The notes beneath the pieces are model-generated. The model ran no database searches. It saw only the letters and a list, made by a program, of their open reading frames with translations, and was not told the origin of the DNA. From Pseudoflavonifractor sp. (GTDB lineage Bacteria > Bacteroidota > Bacteroidia > Bacteroidales > Muribaculaceae): 64,000 bases of DNA. This document shows, one piece after another, positions 9,332 to 18,509 of the stretch; within the stretch, counting starts at the first letter, position 1; each line of letters opens with the position of its first letter. The position numbers and the translations under genes were made by a program. Location of the stretch: positions 226,778-290,777 of the forward strand of contig JAMPAQ010000001.1 of assembly GCA_023667145.1 (NCBI GenBank). The letters run 5' to 3'.

Positions 9332-9361
9332 TTTGTAAATGAGGAATAAAGATTAATTTTG
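9332..9361 (+). promoter_or_regulatory. Promoter of the TPR gene
   Basis: TTTG (9332-9335), an 18 bp spacer and TAATTTTG (9354-9361) fit the Bacteroidota consensus. The start codon is at 9429. Confidence 0.6.
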
Positions 9362-9428
9362 CACTCCATAAAGTGATGACATGACGGCATGTCACCCATC
9401 CAACCTTAGCTAAAGATATAAAAACAAT

Positions 9429-10112
9429 ATGGCAAATAAAGACCCCAAAGAGACACGCACCTCAATCGACGATCTCAACGACTCGCTCTCGTCAATAGAG
9501 CAGAAAGTGGAAAAAAATCAGAAACTCATCTCGTGGATACTGATAGCCGTGGCTGCTGTCACCGTCCTTGTGATAGTCTACATATTCCTCATCCGTGAGC
9601 CGGCAATCAAGGCCGCCGACGAGGCTGTCTCACAGGCCGACATCACCCTCATTCAGGGCAACGACTCCCTCGCCCTCGACCAGTACAAGCAGGTCGCCGA
9701 TGAGTATGGCTATGATGCCGGCAACCGCGCCGCCCTCCAGACAGCCATCCTCCTCTACAAGAAGAAAGACTACAAGCAGGCTCTTGAGTACATCAAGAAG
9801 TATGACCGCAAGGAGAGCCTTGTCGGTGCCGCCGGCCTCGCCCTTGAGGGCGACTGCTACGTCAACCTCGGTCAGCTCGACGACGCTCTCGCCGCTTTCA
9901 AGAAGGCTGTCAAGGTCAGCGATGACAACCCCCTCTACACACCGCTTTTCCTCATCAAGGAGGCCAACGTGCTCCACGAGCAGAAGAATTACGCCGAGGA
10001 ACTCAAGGTCTACGAGACCATCCAGAACGATTATCCCGAGTTTGGCCCCGCCTATAACTACGACATACAGAAGTATATCGAGCGTTGCAAGGCTCTGCTT
10101 GGTCAGGATTGA
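9429..10112 (+). CDS. Membrane-anchored tetratricopeptide-repeat protein
   Basis: A 227-residue protein: an acidic, coiled-coil-prone N-terminus (to about 32), one membrane helix (about 33-55), then TPR-type helical pairs in the rest, for example the repeat around LVGAAGLALEGDCYVNLGQLDDALAAFKKA. The topology, with a short cytosolic N-terminus and an exported TPR domain, resembles YfgM/ancillary translocon-type proteins, but the partner is unknown. It has its own promoter, and a strong hairpin follows the gene. A general scaffolding role is inferred. Confidence 0.75.
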   Translation: MANKDPKETRTSIDDLNDSLSSIEQKVEKNQKLISWILIAVAAVTVLVIVYIFLIREPAIKAADEAVSQADITLIQGNDSLALDQYKQVADEYGYDAGNRAALQTAILLYKKKDYKQALEYIKKYDRKESLVGAAGLALEGDCYVNLGQLDDALAAFKKAVKVSDDNPLYTPLFLIKEANVLHEQKNYAEELKVYETIQNDYPEFGPAYNYDIQKYIERCKALLGQD

Positions 10113-10142
10113 TTTCCCGGCGCATAAGTTACAGATACACGT

Positions 10143-10182
10143 GAAAGCGGTCATTCCCGATATGTCGGGGATAGCCGCTTTC
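10143..10182 (+). terminator. Terminator after the TPR gene
   Basis: A long hairpin: outer arms GAAAGCGG and CCGCTTTC, a small internal loop, then inner arms CCCGA/TCGGG around a TATG loop, followed by TTG. It separates the TPR gene from lpxB. Confidence 0.65.
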
Positions 10183-10184
10183 TT

Positions 10185-10221
10185 GATTATATAAGTTCAG
10201 GTACAAGATTATATAAGTTCA
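10185..10221 (+). repeat. Tandem duplication in the lpxB leader
   Basis: GATTATATAAGTTCA occurs at 10185-10199 and again at 10207-10221 (period 22), ending three bases before the lpxB ATG. This duplicates the A/T-rich ribosome-entry region. Comparable leader duplications precede the two minus-strand genes near 27.7 and 30.3 kb. Confidence 0.8.
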
Positions 10222-10224
10222 AAC

Positions 10225-11382
10225 ATGAAATACTTCATATCAGCCGGCGAGCCTTCAGGCGACCTCCATGCCGCCGCGCTCATCAAGGCACTCTCGGCCA
10301 CTGATCCCGATGCCCTCACGGTCTTTCTCGGCGGCGACCTCATGGCCGCTGCTGCCGGTCGTGAGCCGGTGATCCATTACCGCCACATGGCCTACATGGG
10401 CTTCAGCGAGGTATTGCGCCATCTCCCCGATATCAGGCGCAACATGTCAATTGCCCGGCGCACCATCGCCACCGAGCGCCCCGATGCTGTGATACTCGTC
10501 GACTACCCGAGTTTCAATCTGCGTCTTGCCGCCTATGCCCATTCCCTCGGCATCCCCGTCTACTATTACATCTCCCCCAAGATATGGGCGTGGAAGACGT
10601 GGCGCGTCAAGAAGATACGCCGTTACGTCAGGGCCGTGTTCTGCATTCTGCCGTTTGAGCCACGGTTTTACGAGCGGTATGGGGTAACCGTAGACTACGT
10701 GGGCAATCCCTCGGTGTCCGAGGTAGATAGCCGTCTGCGCCGTCTCGCTCCCGCCGATGATTTTCTCCGAGTCAACAACCTCGACGACCGGCCCGTCATC
10801 GCCCTTGTCCCTGGCAGCAGGGTAGGCGAGATACGTTGCAATCTCCCGGTCATGGTTGAGGCTGCCTTGCGTTTCCAGGGTTATCAATCGGTTGTCGCCG
10901 GCGCTCCCGGCATCAGCCGCGATGTCTATTCTGCCATCACTAAGCTCCCTGTCGTCGATGGCGCTTTCGACCTCATGGCCAATGCAACAGCCGCACTCGT
11001 CACGTCAGGCACTGCCACGCTCGAATGTGCCCTGATTGGCACGCCCCAGGTGGTCTGCTACCGTTCCAACGGCTCAAGCCTCGCCTACCACCTCATGGAG
11101 AGGCTGCTCAAGGTGAGATACGTATCCCTGCCCAACCTGATCACCGACTCTGCCATTGTCCCCGAGCAGCTCCTCCATCAGTGTACCCCCGACCTGCTCG
11201 CCGACCGCCTTGCCGGTCTGCTCCCCGTCACCCCCGGCTGCATCGCCCCCCTCCGCGACCGCCAGCTCCAAGGCTACTCCCTCATGCGCCGCATCCTCGG
11301 CACCACCGATGCAGCTACCACCACCGCCCGCTCCATCGTCCGCGACCTCAATCCCGATTTCATTCCTCGGAATGATTTCTGA
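10225..11382 (+). CDS. lpxB: Lipid-A-disaccharide synthase
   Basis: A GT19 glycosyltransferase that condenses UDP-diacylglucosamine with lipid X to form the lipid A disaccharide at the inner-membrane surface. Seen: the N-terminal signature AGEPSGDLHAA (residues 7-17), VDYPSFNLRLA, YYISPKIWAWK, the PGSRVGEI phosphate loop and the C-terminal SGTATLECALIGTPQVVCY. The length of 385 residues is normal. Its leader carries a tandem 22-base duplication. No other lpx genes are nearby, which is common in Bacteroidota. Confidence 0.95.
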   Translation: MKYFISAGEPSGDLHAAALIKALSATDPDALTVFLGGDLMAAAAGREPVIHYRHMAYMGFSEVLRHLPDIRRNMSIARRTIATERPDAVILVDYPSFNLRLAAYAHSLGIPVYYYISPKIWAWKTWRVKKIRRYVRAVFCILPFEPRFYERYGVTVDYVGNPSVSEVDSRLRRLAPADDFLRVNNLDDRPVIALVPGSRVGEIRCNLPVMVEAALRFQGYQSVVAGAPGISRDVYSAITKLPVVDGAFDLMANATAALVTSGTATLECALIGTPQVVCYRSNGSSLAYHLMERLLKVRYVSLPNLITDSAIVPEQLLHQCTPDLLADRLAGLLPVTPGCIAPLRDRQLQGYSLMRRILGTTDAATTTARSIVRDLNPDFIPRNDF

Positions 11383-11397
11383 CCACATGTTTGAGTG

Positions 11398-13566
11398 ATG
11401 AAAGATTCAAAGGTTAGTCGCAGGTTTGGCCGTCTGTTACGCGCCATTGGCATGGGAGCTTCCATCGGAGCAGTCATTGGTCTGTTGGTATATGCTGTCA
11501 TTGCCATCTCCCCATATTCGGCCGGTTCGTTGCGGGCGGTTGCCGAGACCGTCCTCTTTCCGGCGGCTGTATTTGTATCGGTCGTTATCGTGGCATTGGT
11601 TTTCAAGTGGATAGCTCCACGTGTGAAGGGCTTTGGTGGTCTTGCCGCCGGCATATTGATTGCCGTATGTTTGGCGCTTATAATGATTCCGGGGTACATC
11701 TATCTTCCCGATGTCGGGATTGGTTTCCGCATAGCTTTGATTGCGGCGATATGTGGAGCTGTCATTGTCGTAGGCATGACCTGCGTCAGGAGTAAGTGGA
11801 TTTCGGTCCTGATGGGCCTGGGTGTCATGCTGTTGCTTGGTGTGACGGTATGGTTCTTTGTCACTGACACGATTGATACCTCAGTCCCTGTCTCTGACGA
11901 GTACTGGACGCAATCGGGCGGTATCGTGTCGGTTTTAGAGGATGAGGGCTCTGATTCTGTACGGTATGAGGTAGCCCGGCTCTATTATGGCAGTGGACAT
12001 GACCGCCGTCCTGAGTATTCCGACTCGTGTGCTGTCGTGACACCTATCGTTGATGGTCGTATCTTCCTTGGCGCTGACGCATTCAGCGACCGGCGTGCGT
12101 CCTATTGGGGTTTCACGTCAAGCGAGCTGCCTCTAAATGCCGTCGTGTGGTATCCTGTCGGCAAGACACGCTCGCCCCTCGTGATGGTAGTGCATGGTGA
12201 CCATCGCATGACCGACCCCTCTGAGCGCGGGTACGACTGGCTTGGGCGCGAGCTTGCTTCGAGAGGATATGTCGTCGTGTCGGTCGATGAGAATTTCCTC
12301 AATCGTGACCGAGATGGCGAACCTTCGGGCAACACGAGCTACGCCCGCGCCTATCTTTTGCTGAGGCATCTCGCCCTATGGCGCGAGTGGTCACGTGACG
12401 GTGGCGACACGCCGTTTGCCAGCTTGGCCGATATGGATAATATCGCCTTGATAGGCCATTCGCGGGGTGGGATGGCCGTCTCGACGGCATTGTGGATGAA
12501 CGGGCAGTCGCGCTTGCGTGACAACGCTTTGATGAGCCTCGATTTCGGCTTCCCGGTCAAGGCGGTGGTATCCTTGGCTCCGGTTGCGTCTGACAACCTG
12601 CCTCCGCTTACCAATATCGACTACCTGTTGATTCATGGTGGCCATGATGCCGATGTCTATTACGCGCAAGGCATCCGTGACTACAACAGGCTGACGTTCA
12701 CTGACTCATTGTTCCATTTCAAAGCCATGCTTTACCCTTATAGGGCCAATCATGGGCAGTTTAACACCGAGTGGGGACGCTATGACAAGCTCGCGCCTCA
12801 GTCGCTGATGCTCAATGTGCGTCCGCTTGTCGATGGTGACTCGCAGCGTAGGGTGGCCGGACAATACATCACAGCGTTTCTCGATGCGTCATTGTCGGGC
12901 GATGCCTCCCGTCTCTCGCTCTTGCGCGATTGGCGCGTGGGACGCGACAGTTTGCCGAGGGACTACTATGTCAGCGGATATGCCGACAGCGGTGGTTGTC
13001 TGCTTGCTTCGTTTGAGGAGGATGACGATGTGACTACCGGCACATTGCCAGGCGTGACATTGAGCGCAAGCGATGTCACCGGTTGGGCAGAGCGCCCGTT
13101 GCCTCTCCGGGTTCCCGGCATTGATCAGGCATCAAGGGGGGTGGCCCTGTCGTGGTGTAGCCAACCGTTGGCGGGTCAGTCCGGGTCGCCCGCGTTCACG
13201 ATTGATATTGACGAGACGGTTCCGTTACCCGGTTCTGTCAAGGCAGTTTATTTCTCTATATCCAAGGATGTTGACAATCTCGATTTCTCTGTAGAGTTGA
13301 CTTTCAGCGACAACACTGTTGTATCATCCCCGCTGTCATCGTTTTACGTTTTGCCGCCGTTGCTTCACACCCGCCTGTCCAAGACGGGCCACATCATGAG
13401 ATATGGGATGTACCGCGACTTTGAGACGTTGCCGCAGTATATAGAGATGCCCATAGGCCAGATTATGCAGGGCCATTCATCAGGTCAGCGGCTGCGGCGC
13501 ATACGTTTTGTGTTCGACCGCGTGCCTCAGGGCTCCGTTGTCCTCGATGATATCGGTGTCAGATGA
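11398..13566 (+). CDS. Membrane alpha/beta hydrolase
   Basis: A 722-residue protein. The first 165 residues form about five membrane helices. After a linker comes an alpha/beta-hydrolase domain: oxyanion region VMVVHGDH, nucleophile elbow GHSRGG (Ser near 355), an acid in IHGGHDADV and a histidine in ANHGQFN, so the triad appears complete. The last 170 residues look beta-rich, possibly a carbohydrate- or lipid-facing domain. The catalytic part resembles chlorophyllase/PET-hydrolase-like esterases; the substrate is unknown. The ATG at 11398 is preferred over the one just before. The 3' end overlaps the convergent FemAB-like gene by 8 bases. Confidence 0.75.
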   Translation: MKDSKVSRRFGRLLRAIGMGASIGAVIGLLVYAVIAISPYSAGSLRAVAETVLFPAAVFVSVVIVALVFKWIAPRVKGFGGLAAGILIAVCLALIMIPGYIYLPDVGIGFRIALIAAICGAVIVVGMTCVRSKWISVLMGLGVMLLLGVTVWFFVTDTIDTSVPVSDEYWTQSGGIVSVLEDEGSDSVRYEVARLYYGSGHDRRPEYSDSCAVVTPIVDGRIFLGADAFSDRRASYWGFTSSELPLNAVVWYPVGKTRSPLVMVVHGDHRMTDPSERGYDWLGRELASRGYVVVSVDENFLNRDRDGEPSGNTSYARAYLLLRHLALWREWSRDGGDTPFASLADMDNIALIGHSRGGMAVSTALWMNGQSRLRDNALMSLDFGFPVKAVVSLAPVASDNLPPLTNIDYLLIHGGHDADVYYAQGIRDYNRLTFTDSLFHFKAMLYPYRANHGQFNTEWGRYDKLAPQSLMLNVRPLVDGDSQRRVAGQYITAFLDASLSGDASRLSLLRDWRVGRDSLPRDYYVSGYADSGGCLLASFEEDDDVTTGTLPGVTLSASDVTGWAERPLPLRVPGIDQASRGVALSWCSQPLAGQSGSPAFTIDIDETVPLPGSVKAVYFSISKDVDNLDFSVELTFSDNTVVSSPLSSFYVLPPLLHTRLSKTGHIMRYGMYRDFETLPQYIEMPIGQIMQGHSSGQRLRRIRFVFDRVPQGSVVLDDIGVR

Positions 13567-14494
13567 CTATCTCATATGTGTCATATACGACCGATCGGCC
13601 GCCAAACTCCTCCTTGTGCCTCACCATGCCGGTGTTGAGATATTGTCCCGCACGTTCGTTTGAGGTCCCGAAGTCAAAGTAGCGTGCATCGGCATGTCGG
13701 TTGAATATGATGTCGTGATATATCACGTCGGTGGCATAGAGCTGCTTTCCCTCCTCGTCTCCTGCGGCATATTGCAGGTGTATCACACCGTTGCTGACAA
13801 ACAGCACCGCTCCGGCGATGACCCTGCCGTGGCGTTTGGCCACGTATAGCCTAATGTTGTCGGGAAATCGTGAGTGCAGCAGCTCCATCTCCGTCTTTGT
13901 ATGCACGGGGACGGTATTGTGCCTGATACGGCGGTCTTCCATTATGATGTGCCAGAAGTCGGCGACGCGGTCTGTCGGCTCAACGGTTATCTCTCCGAGG
14001 CGTTGCCGCTTGACGGCTCTCTTGCCGAGGCGGCTCGACTTTATAGGATTTTGTATGTCGATAACTGTCGCGAGGTTTCTGATTGTGAGGGTGGCTCCGA
14101 GCCTGAACAGCGCATAGAGATCCTCCTCGGCGGGTTGTCGGTGATAGATGTGAGGTATGTTCTTGTATATCAGCTTTGAGAACCCGTTATCTCTCAGATA
14201 CACGACAACGGCCCTGAGCCATTCGAGTGGTCGGTCTCCCGACGTGCGGTAGCCCATCACCAATCCTCCGTAGGTCAGCCCTCCGTGTGATGATATGGTG
14301 TCACCCATGCGACATGCCGGCAGCAGCGCCGCGAGCTCGCCATCCTCATATATCATCATGGAATAGTCCTCAAATCTGTCAGAATGGTACTCCATATAGT
14401 CGCGGCACAATAGGAATGTGCCGTTCTTGGAGGTGTTTACCATATTGTCCCACACCTCTTTGTCACTCGGGCTATATTGCTTGATCTCAATCAT
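13559..14494 (-). CDS. FemAB/GNAT-like acyl or aminoacyl transferase
   Basis: A 311-residue protein with the tandem acyl-CoA N-acyltransferase layout seen in FemAB-like and BioF2-like (GNAT_acetyltr_6) proteins: an N-terminal half containing SKNGTFLLCRDYMEYHSDRF and a C-terminal half with RLYVAKRHGRVIAGAVLFV and GVIHLQYAAGDEEG. In Bacteroidota such genes often sit in polysaccharide or lipid modification loci, but no such cluster is obvious here. A soluble cytosolic enzyme is likely. The acceptor and donor are unknown. Confidence 0.65.
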   Translation of the reverse strand: MIEIKQYSPSDKEVWDNMVNTSKNGTFLLCRDYMEYHSDRFEDYSMMIYEDGELAALLPACRMGDTISSHGGLTYGGLVMGYRTSGDRPLEWLRAVVVYLRDNGFSKLIYKNIPHIYHRQPAEEDLYALFRLGATLTIRNLATVIDIQNPIKSSRLGKRAVKRQRLGEITVEPTDRVADFWHIIMEDRRIRHNTVPVHTKTEMELLHSRFPDNIRLYVAKRHGRVIAGAVLFVSNGVIHLQYAAGDEEGKQLYATDVIYHDIIFNRHADARYFDFGTSNERAGQYLNTGMVRHKEEFGGRSVVYDTYEIVI

Positions 14495-14523
14495 CGGGAT
14501 GTCGTCGGTTGCTGTGCGGCATA

Positions 14524-15696
14524 TTATCGGGCCGATTCATAGATGGCGCGGGTGGCTGTCGCGTCGAGCCGCACGTAGCCGCCAAATTGCTCGCCCTTGT
14601 TCTCGTGGACCTTGCTTACGAGCAGGTCTATGTCGGGATTGTCGATGCCGAGTTCCCTCATCGTCACCGGCATCCCTATCGAGGTGAAGAACTCCCTCAG
14701 CCGCTTGATTCCCTCAAGGGCTGTCTCTGTCGCGTCGCCGTGGCCTTTGACATCCATCACCAGCTCGGCAAACTGGGCTGGTCGGGCCGGATTTTTGGCA
14801 GTCACATATTCGAGCCAAGCCGGGACTATGACGGCGAGTCCGGCCCCGTGGGTCACCCCATAGACCGCGCTGAGCTCATGCTCCATGAAGTGTGACGACC
14901 AGTCCTCCACGCGCCCCGTGCCGCATACGCCGTTGTGGGCGAGTGTCCCGCTCCACATGATGTTGGCGCGGGCATCATAGTCATCTGGATGTGCCATCAC
15001 CACCCTTGCCTGGTCGATGATGGCCCTGAGCACTCCCTCGGCCACGCGGTCGGTTATCTCGACCCCCTGTGTCGGAGTGAAGTACCTCTCCATGATGTGT
15101 ACCATCATGTCGATGATACCCGCCGCCGTCTGATAGGGTGGGAGGGTCATGGTCAGCACAGGGTTCATCACGGCAAACCGTGGGCGCAGGGCGCTCTCCG
15201 TGCGCAGGCTCAGCTTGTGGAGTCCGTCAAGGCGCGTTATCACAGAGTTGCCCGACCCCTCGCTTCCTGCCGCCGGTATTGTCAGCACCACACCTACCGG
15301 CAGGGCTTTCTCCACTATCTTCTTGCCGCAGTAGAAGTCCCAGAAGTCGCCGTCGTAGGGGACTCCGCACGCGATGCCCTTGGCCGTGTCGATGACGCTG
15401 CCGCCGCCGACAGCCAACATGAAGTCGATATTCTCACGTCGTGCCACCTCGATACCCTCATAGACGCGGTCGTCGGTGGGATTGGGTTTTATGCCCCCCA
15501 TCTCGATGTGTGATACTCCGACCCGGTCGAGCGAGCCTATTACCCGGTCGAGCAGACCACTTCTCACCACCGACCCGCCACCATAGACCACAAGCGCCTT
15601 GCGGCCTCCGGCCTCCTTGGTCAACTCGCCTGTGCGGCTCTCCGTGTCGCGTCCAAACACAAACTTGGTCGGACTCCAGAACGTGAAATTCTCCAT
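14524..15696 (-). CDS. Iron-containing alcohol dehydrogenase, butanol-dehydrogenase type
   Basis: A 390-residue group III alcohol dehydrogenase. It has the NAD(P)-binding GGGSVIDTAKGIA, a metal-site region from TAAGIIDMMVHIMERYF to HFMEHELSAVYGVTHGAGLAV with the histidine ligands, and the conserved EGSGNSVITR. Members reduce aldehydes (YqhD/BdhA group), often with NADPH. It is monocistronic, with its promoter just upstream on the minus strand. The real substrate is not predictable. Confidence 0.88.
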   Translation of the reverse strand: MENFTFWSPTKFVFGRDTESRTGELTKEAGGRKALVVYGGGSVVRSGLLDRVIGSLDRVGVSHIEMGGIKPNPTDDRVYEGIEVARRENIDFMLAVGGGSVIDTAKGIACGVPYDGDFWDFYCGKKIVEKALPVGVVLTIPAAGSEGSGNSVITRLDGLHKLSLRTESALRPRFAVMNPVLTMTLPPYQTAAGIIDMMVHIMERYFTPTQGVEITDRVAEGVLRAIIDQARVVMAHPDDYDARANIMWSGTLAHNGVCGTGRVEDWSSHFMEHELSAVYGVTHGAGLAVIVPAWLEYVTAKNPARPAQFAELVMDVKGHGDATETALEGIKRLREFFTSIGMPVTMRELGIDNPDIDLLVSKVHENKGEQFGGYVRLDATATRAIYESAR

Positions 15697-15733
15697 ATCT
15701 CCTATATTTTAATTGTCTCTGATTATTTATTTA

Positions 15734-15741
15734 CAAATATA
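15734..15741 (-). promoter_or_regulatory. -7 box of the alcohol dehydrogenase gene
   Basis: On the minus strand TATATTTG (complement of 15734-15741) is an exact -7 element about 38 bases before the start codon. No -33 at ideal spacing is clear. Confidence 0.5.
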
Positions 15742-15796
15742 CGAATATACCGACATTTGCCGAAACAAACATGGTAGGTTGTATGGCTTACGGCCT

Positions 15797-15840
15797 GTTA
15801 TTACCATAAAATGCAACCTGTCGCATTTTTTGGTAATAAC
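15797..15840 (+). repeat. 18-bp inverted repeat before the first AAA ATPase gene
   Basis: GTTATTACCA-T-AAAATGC (15797-15814) is complementary to GCATTTT-T-TGGTAATAAC (15823-15840) except for one central T/T mismatch, with an 8-base loop. It ends 2 bases before the -33 TTG of the ATPase promoter, a position suited to an operator. It could instead be a bidirectional terminator in this divergent gap. Confidence 0.75.
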
Positions 15841-15842
15841 TA

Positions 15843-15873
15843 TTGGTTGTATATCAAGTTTGGATTAAATTTG
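15843..15873 (+). promoter_or_regulatory. Promoter of the first AAA ATPase gene
   Basis: TTG at 15843-15845, 20 bp, then TAAATTTG at 15866-15873. The start codon is at 15908. It lies immediately after the inverted repeat. Confidence 0.6.
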
Positions 15874-15907
15874 TTGCATTGTTATACTCCCTCATGGCTT
15901 ATTAAAT

Positions 15908-17161
15908 ATGATAATACCTCGTCCGACCTATCTCAAGCGATTGATAGCCTCAAAGAATAACCGCATGATTAAGATTATCACCGGTATACGTCGTTGCGGC
16001 AAATCATTCCTTCTTTTCGAGCTGTTTCATACCCACTTGAATGACAGTGGTGTGGATGATGACCATATAATTGAGGTGGCTCTTGATGACCGCTCAAGTA
16101 TGGCCTATCGCAATCCCGATCAACTGCTCGCATATATTAAAAGCAAGATTGTGGATAAATCCACCTACTATGTATTGCTTGATGAGATTCAGATGGTCGA
16201 TGATTTTGTTGATGTCCTTAACAGCTTGCTTCATATAAGGAATGTGGATACCTATGTGACGGGAAGTAATTCCCGGTTCTTGTCCAAGGATGTGGTTACT
16301 GAGTTTCGCGGACGCGGTCAGGACATACACATGTATCCTTTGTCGTTTTCCGAGTTTTACAATGCTGTCGGCGGTGATGTCAACGCTGCTTGGAGAGATT
16401 ACTATACGTTTGGTGGATTGCCTCAGGTCTTTATGTTTGATGCCGTTAATGATAAAAAGGATTATTTGGCTCATCTTGCCGATACGGTTTATATCAACGA
16501 TGTAATAGAGCGTCATAAGGTTAGGAACAGACATGAGATTGTCGAGTTGTTGCACTTCCTTGCATCATCGATTGGCTCACCGTGTAATCCTACCAAATTG
16601 TCAAATACATTCAAGAGTCTGAAGAAAATCATCATATCCAATAAGACTATATACAACTACATCGGCTATATGTGTGACGCTTTCATGATTGGGAAAGCTA
16701 TGCGTTACAACGTTAAGGGTAAGAAATATATTAATACCCTATCCAAGTATTATTTTACTGACTTGGGGCTTAGAAACGCACTGCTCAATTTCCGTCAAGT
16801 AGAGTTGTCTCATATTATGGAGAACATCATCTTTAATGAGCTTCTCTATCGCGGTTATTCTGTTGATGTGGGTATGGTAGAGGTGTCAGGCCACGATGCC
16901 GATGGGAAGTATATACGTCGGCAATTTGAGGTTGACTTTGTTGTCAATGACTCTGACAGGAGATATTACATACAATCCGCGCTGTCTATTCCTGATGAGG
17001 CAAAAATGTTGCAAGAGACAGCGTCATTCCGCAATATTGACGATTCGTTTAAGAAAATCTTAGTGGTAATGGACAATCTTATGCCGTATCAGAATGATAA
17101 TGGATATTTGATTGTTGGCCTTTTTGATTTCCTGTTAGACCCCGCTGTGATTGATAGGTAG
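15908..17161 (+). CDS. AAA ATPase, DUF4143 type
   Basis: A 417-residue ATPase. Walker A is GIRRCGKS (residues 26-33) and Walker B is YVLLDEIQ (88-95), followed by the arginine-bearing VTGSNSRFLS. The C-terminal half carries the DUF4143 region with a winged-helix-like part and a PD-(D/E)XK-like end (QFEVDFVVNDSDRRYYIQ). These proteins are widespread and multicopy in gut anaerobes; their role is not established. The gene is clearly AT-richer than its surroundings, suggesting acquisition. A second ATPase of the same length lies convergently downstream. Confidence 0.82.
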   Translation: MIIPRPTYLKRLIASKNNRMIKIITGIRRCGKSFLLFELFHTHLNDSGVDDDHIIEVALDDRSSMAYRNPDQLLAYIKSKIVDKSTYYVLLDEIQMVDDFVDVLNSLLHIRNVDTYVTGSNSRFLSKDVVTEFRGRGQDIHMYPLSFSEFYNAVGGDVNAAWRDYYTFGGLPQVFMFDAVNDKKDYLAHLADTVYINDVIERHKVRNRHEIVELLHFLASSIGSPCNPTKLSNTFKSLKKIIISNKTIYNYIGYMCDAFMIGKAMRYNVKGKKYINTLSKYYFTDLGLRNALLNFRQVELSHIMENIIFNELLYRGYSVDVGMVEVSGHDADGKYIRRQFEVDFVVNDSDRRYYIQSALSIPDEAKMLQETASFRNIDDSFKKILVVMDNLMPYQNDNGYLIVGLFDFLLDPAVIDR

Positions 17162-17186
17162 TGGCTGACTCTATCTCCATATTTTG

Positions 17187-18440
17187 TTATTCTTCAAGCA
17201 GCCATCGCCATATTGGTATTATCTCGACAAACGCGTCGCCGCTCCCGGCTCCTCCCGACGAGTTGAGGGTGACCATTATGTTGCGCTTGGTCTTGAGGTG
17301 CTTTGATGCCGATGCCAGTGCCCTCATCTCACGGTTGTATGTCGCGGGTTCGTCAGGAGTCGTGCACACTTGTATGGCCTCGTCACGCGAGGGTATGTAG
17401 AAGTCTACCTCCACGTTGCGCGAGTAGTAGAAGACCCCATCGCCATATTTCCGTAATAGGGTGATGGCCACGAGATTCTCAAGCAGCTTGGCCTCGGGGT
17501 TTATCAGAAACAGATTGAGTATGCCGTTGTCGTAGAAATAGTATTTCTTGGTGGTCTCCCTCTCTGACATGGCCGAGGCAAAATTGCTTACCGGGAATAT
17601 CAGATAGCCCTCTTTGAGCAGGGTCAGGTAGTTTGTTATGGTCTCACGGGTCACGCTTGCACCGGCCGATTTTATTACGTCGGTTATGCGCCTTACGCTG
17701 ACAGGTTGCATTATGCTCTCGGCTATCTTGCCTGTCAGCAGCCGTATGCCGGTCTCGTTCCTTATCTGGCCGTGTGCCACTATGTCCCCATATATTATCT
17801 TGCTGTATAGCGATGTGAGCCATGAGCGCTTGTCGGCGATGTCAAAACATTCTGACAGCCCTCCATATCTGAGATATTCATCGAGGTTTCTCACCACCTC
17901 GTTGCGCGTGTTGCTGTAGAGCCAGTTTTTTGACAGCTCTATGCCGTTGTATTCAAGATACTCCCTGAAACTGAATGGAAATATCTCCCGCGTTATGTAT
18001 CGTCCGCCGAGTGTACTTGCTATCTCGCGGCTCAACATGCGTGAGTTGCTGCCTGTCACATACACCCGCCGTTTCTCGTCGGCGAGGCGCCTTGCGAAGT
18101 GTTCCCACCCCTCGACCACCTGTATCTCGTCAAGGAATATTATTGGCTCGTAGGCAAACAGTTCGTGGTATGCTTCGAGTATCAGATGCAGCTCTCCGAC
18201 AGTGATGCCCGTGAGGCGTTCGTCCTCAAAGTTGACAAAGAGCATCCGTTCTATCGGCTCACCCTCGGCGACAAGCTGCTTTATATGTTGGTACAGCAGA
18301 TAGCTCTTCCCCGCGCGTCTCATGCCGATCAGCACATAATTTGCATGGCGATCAAGGGATATATCCCTGTATATTAGTGATATATCCGATATGAATTGTT
18401 GGCGTGCCAATATTATCTGCTTTATGACATCTTTATTCAT
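17187..18440 (-). CDS. AAA ATPase, DUF4143 type (second copy, divergent sequence)
   Basis: Also 417 residues. Walker A is GMRRAGKS (39-46) and Walker B is IFLDEIQ (101-107), with the same VTGSNSRMLS element; the C-terminal DUF4143 part ends with EVDFYIPSRDEAIQVC, again PD-(D/E)XK-like. Sequence identity with the convergent neighbour is low outside motifs, so this is not a recent duplication. Base composition here is closer to the host than in the other copy. Two 23-24 bp inverted repeats lie upstream of its promoter. Role unknown. Confidence 0.82.
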   Translation of the reverse strand: MNKDVIKQIILARQQFISDISLIYRDISLDRHANYVLIGMRRAGKSYLLYQHIKQLVAEGEPIERMLFVNFEDERLTGITVGELHLILEAYHELFAYEPIIFLDEIQVVEGWEHFARRLADEKRRVYVTGSNSRMLSREIASTLGGRYITREIFPFSFREYLEYNGIELSKNWLYSNTRNEVVRNLDEYLRYGGLSECFDIADKRSWLTSLYSKIIYGDIVAHGQIRNETGIRLLTGKIAESIMQPVSVRRITDVIKSAGASVTRETITNYLTLLKEGYLIFPVSNFASAMSERETTKKYYFYDNGILNLFLINPEAKLLENLVAITLLRKYGDGVFYYSRNVEVDFYIPSRDEAIQVCTTPDEPATYNREMRALASASKHLKTKRNIMVTLNSSGGAGSGDAFVEIIPIWRWLLEE

Positions 18441-18465
18441 TGTCGGTCATTGAGATGATTACGCG

Positions 18466-18495
18466 CAAAGATACAGATTTTTTTCAGATTGCCAA
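18466..18495 (-). promoter_or_regulatory. Promoter of the second AAA ATPase gene
   Basis: On the minus strand TTG (18493-18495), 19 bp, then TATCTTTG (18466-18473). The start codon is at 18440. The inverted repeats begin 14 bases upstream of the -33. Confidence 0.6.
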
Positions 18496-18509
18496 TAACA
18501 ATATTACAA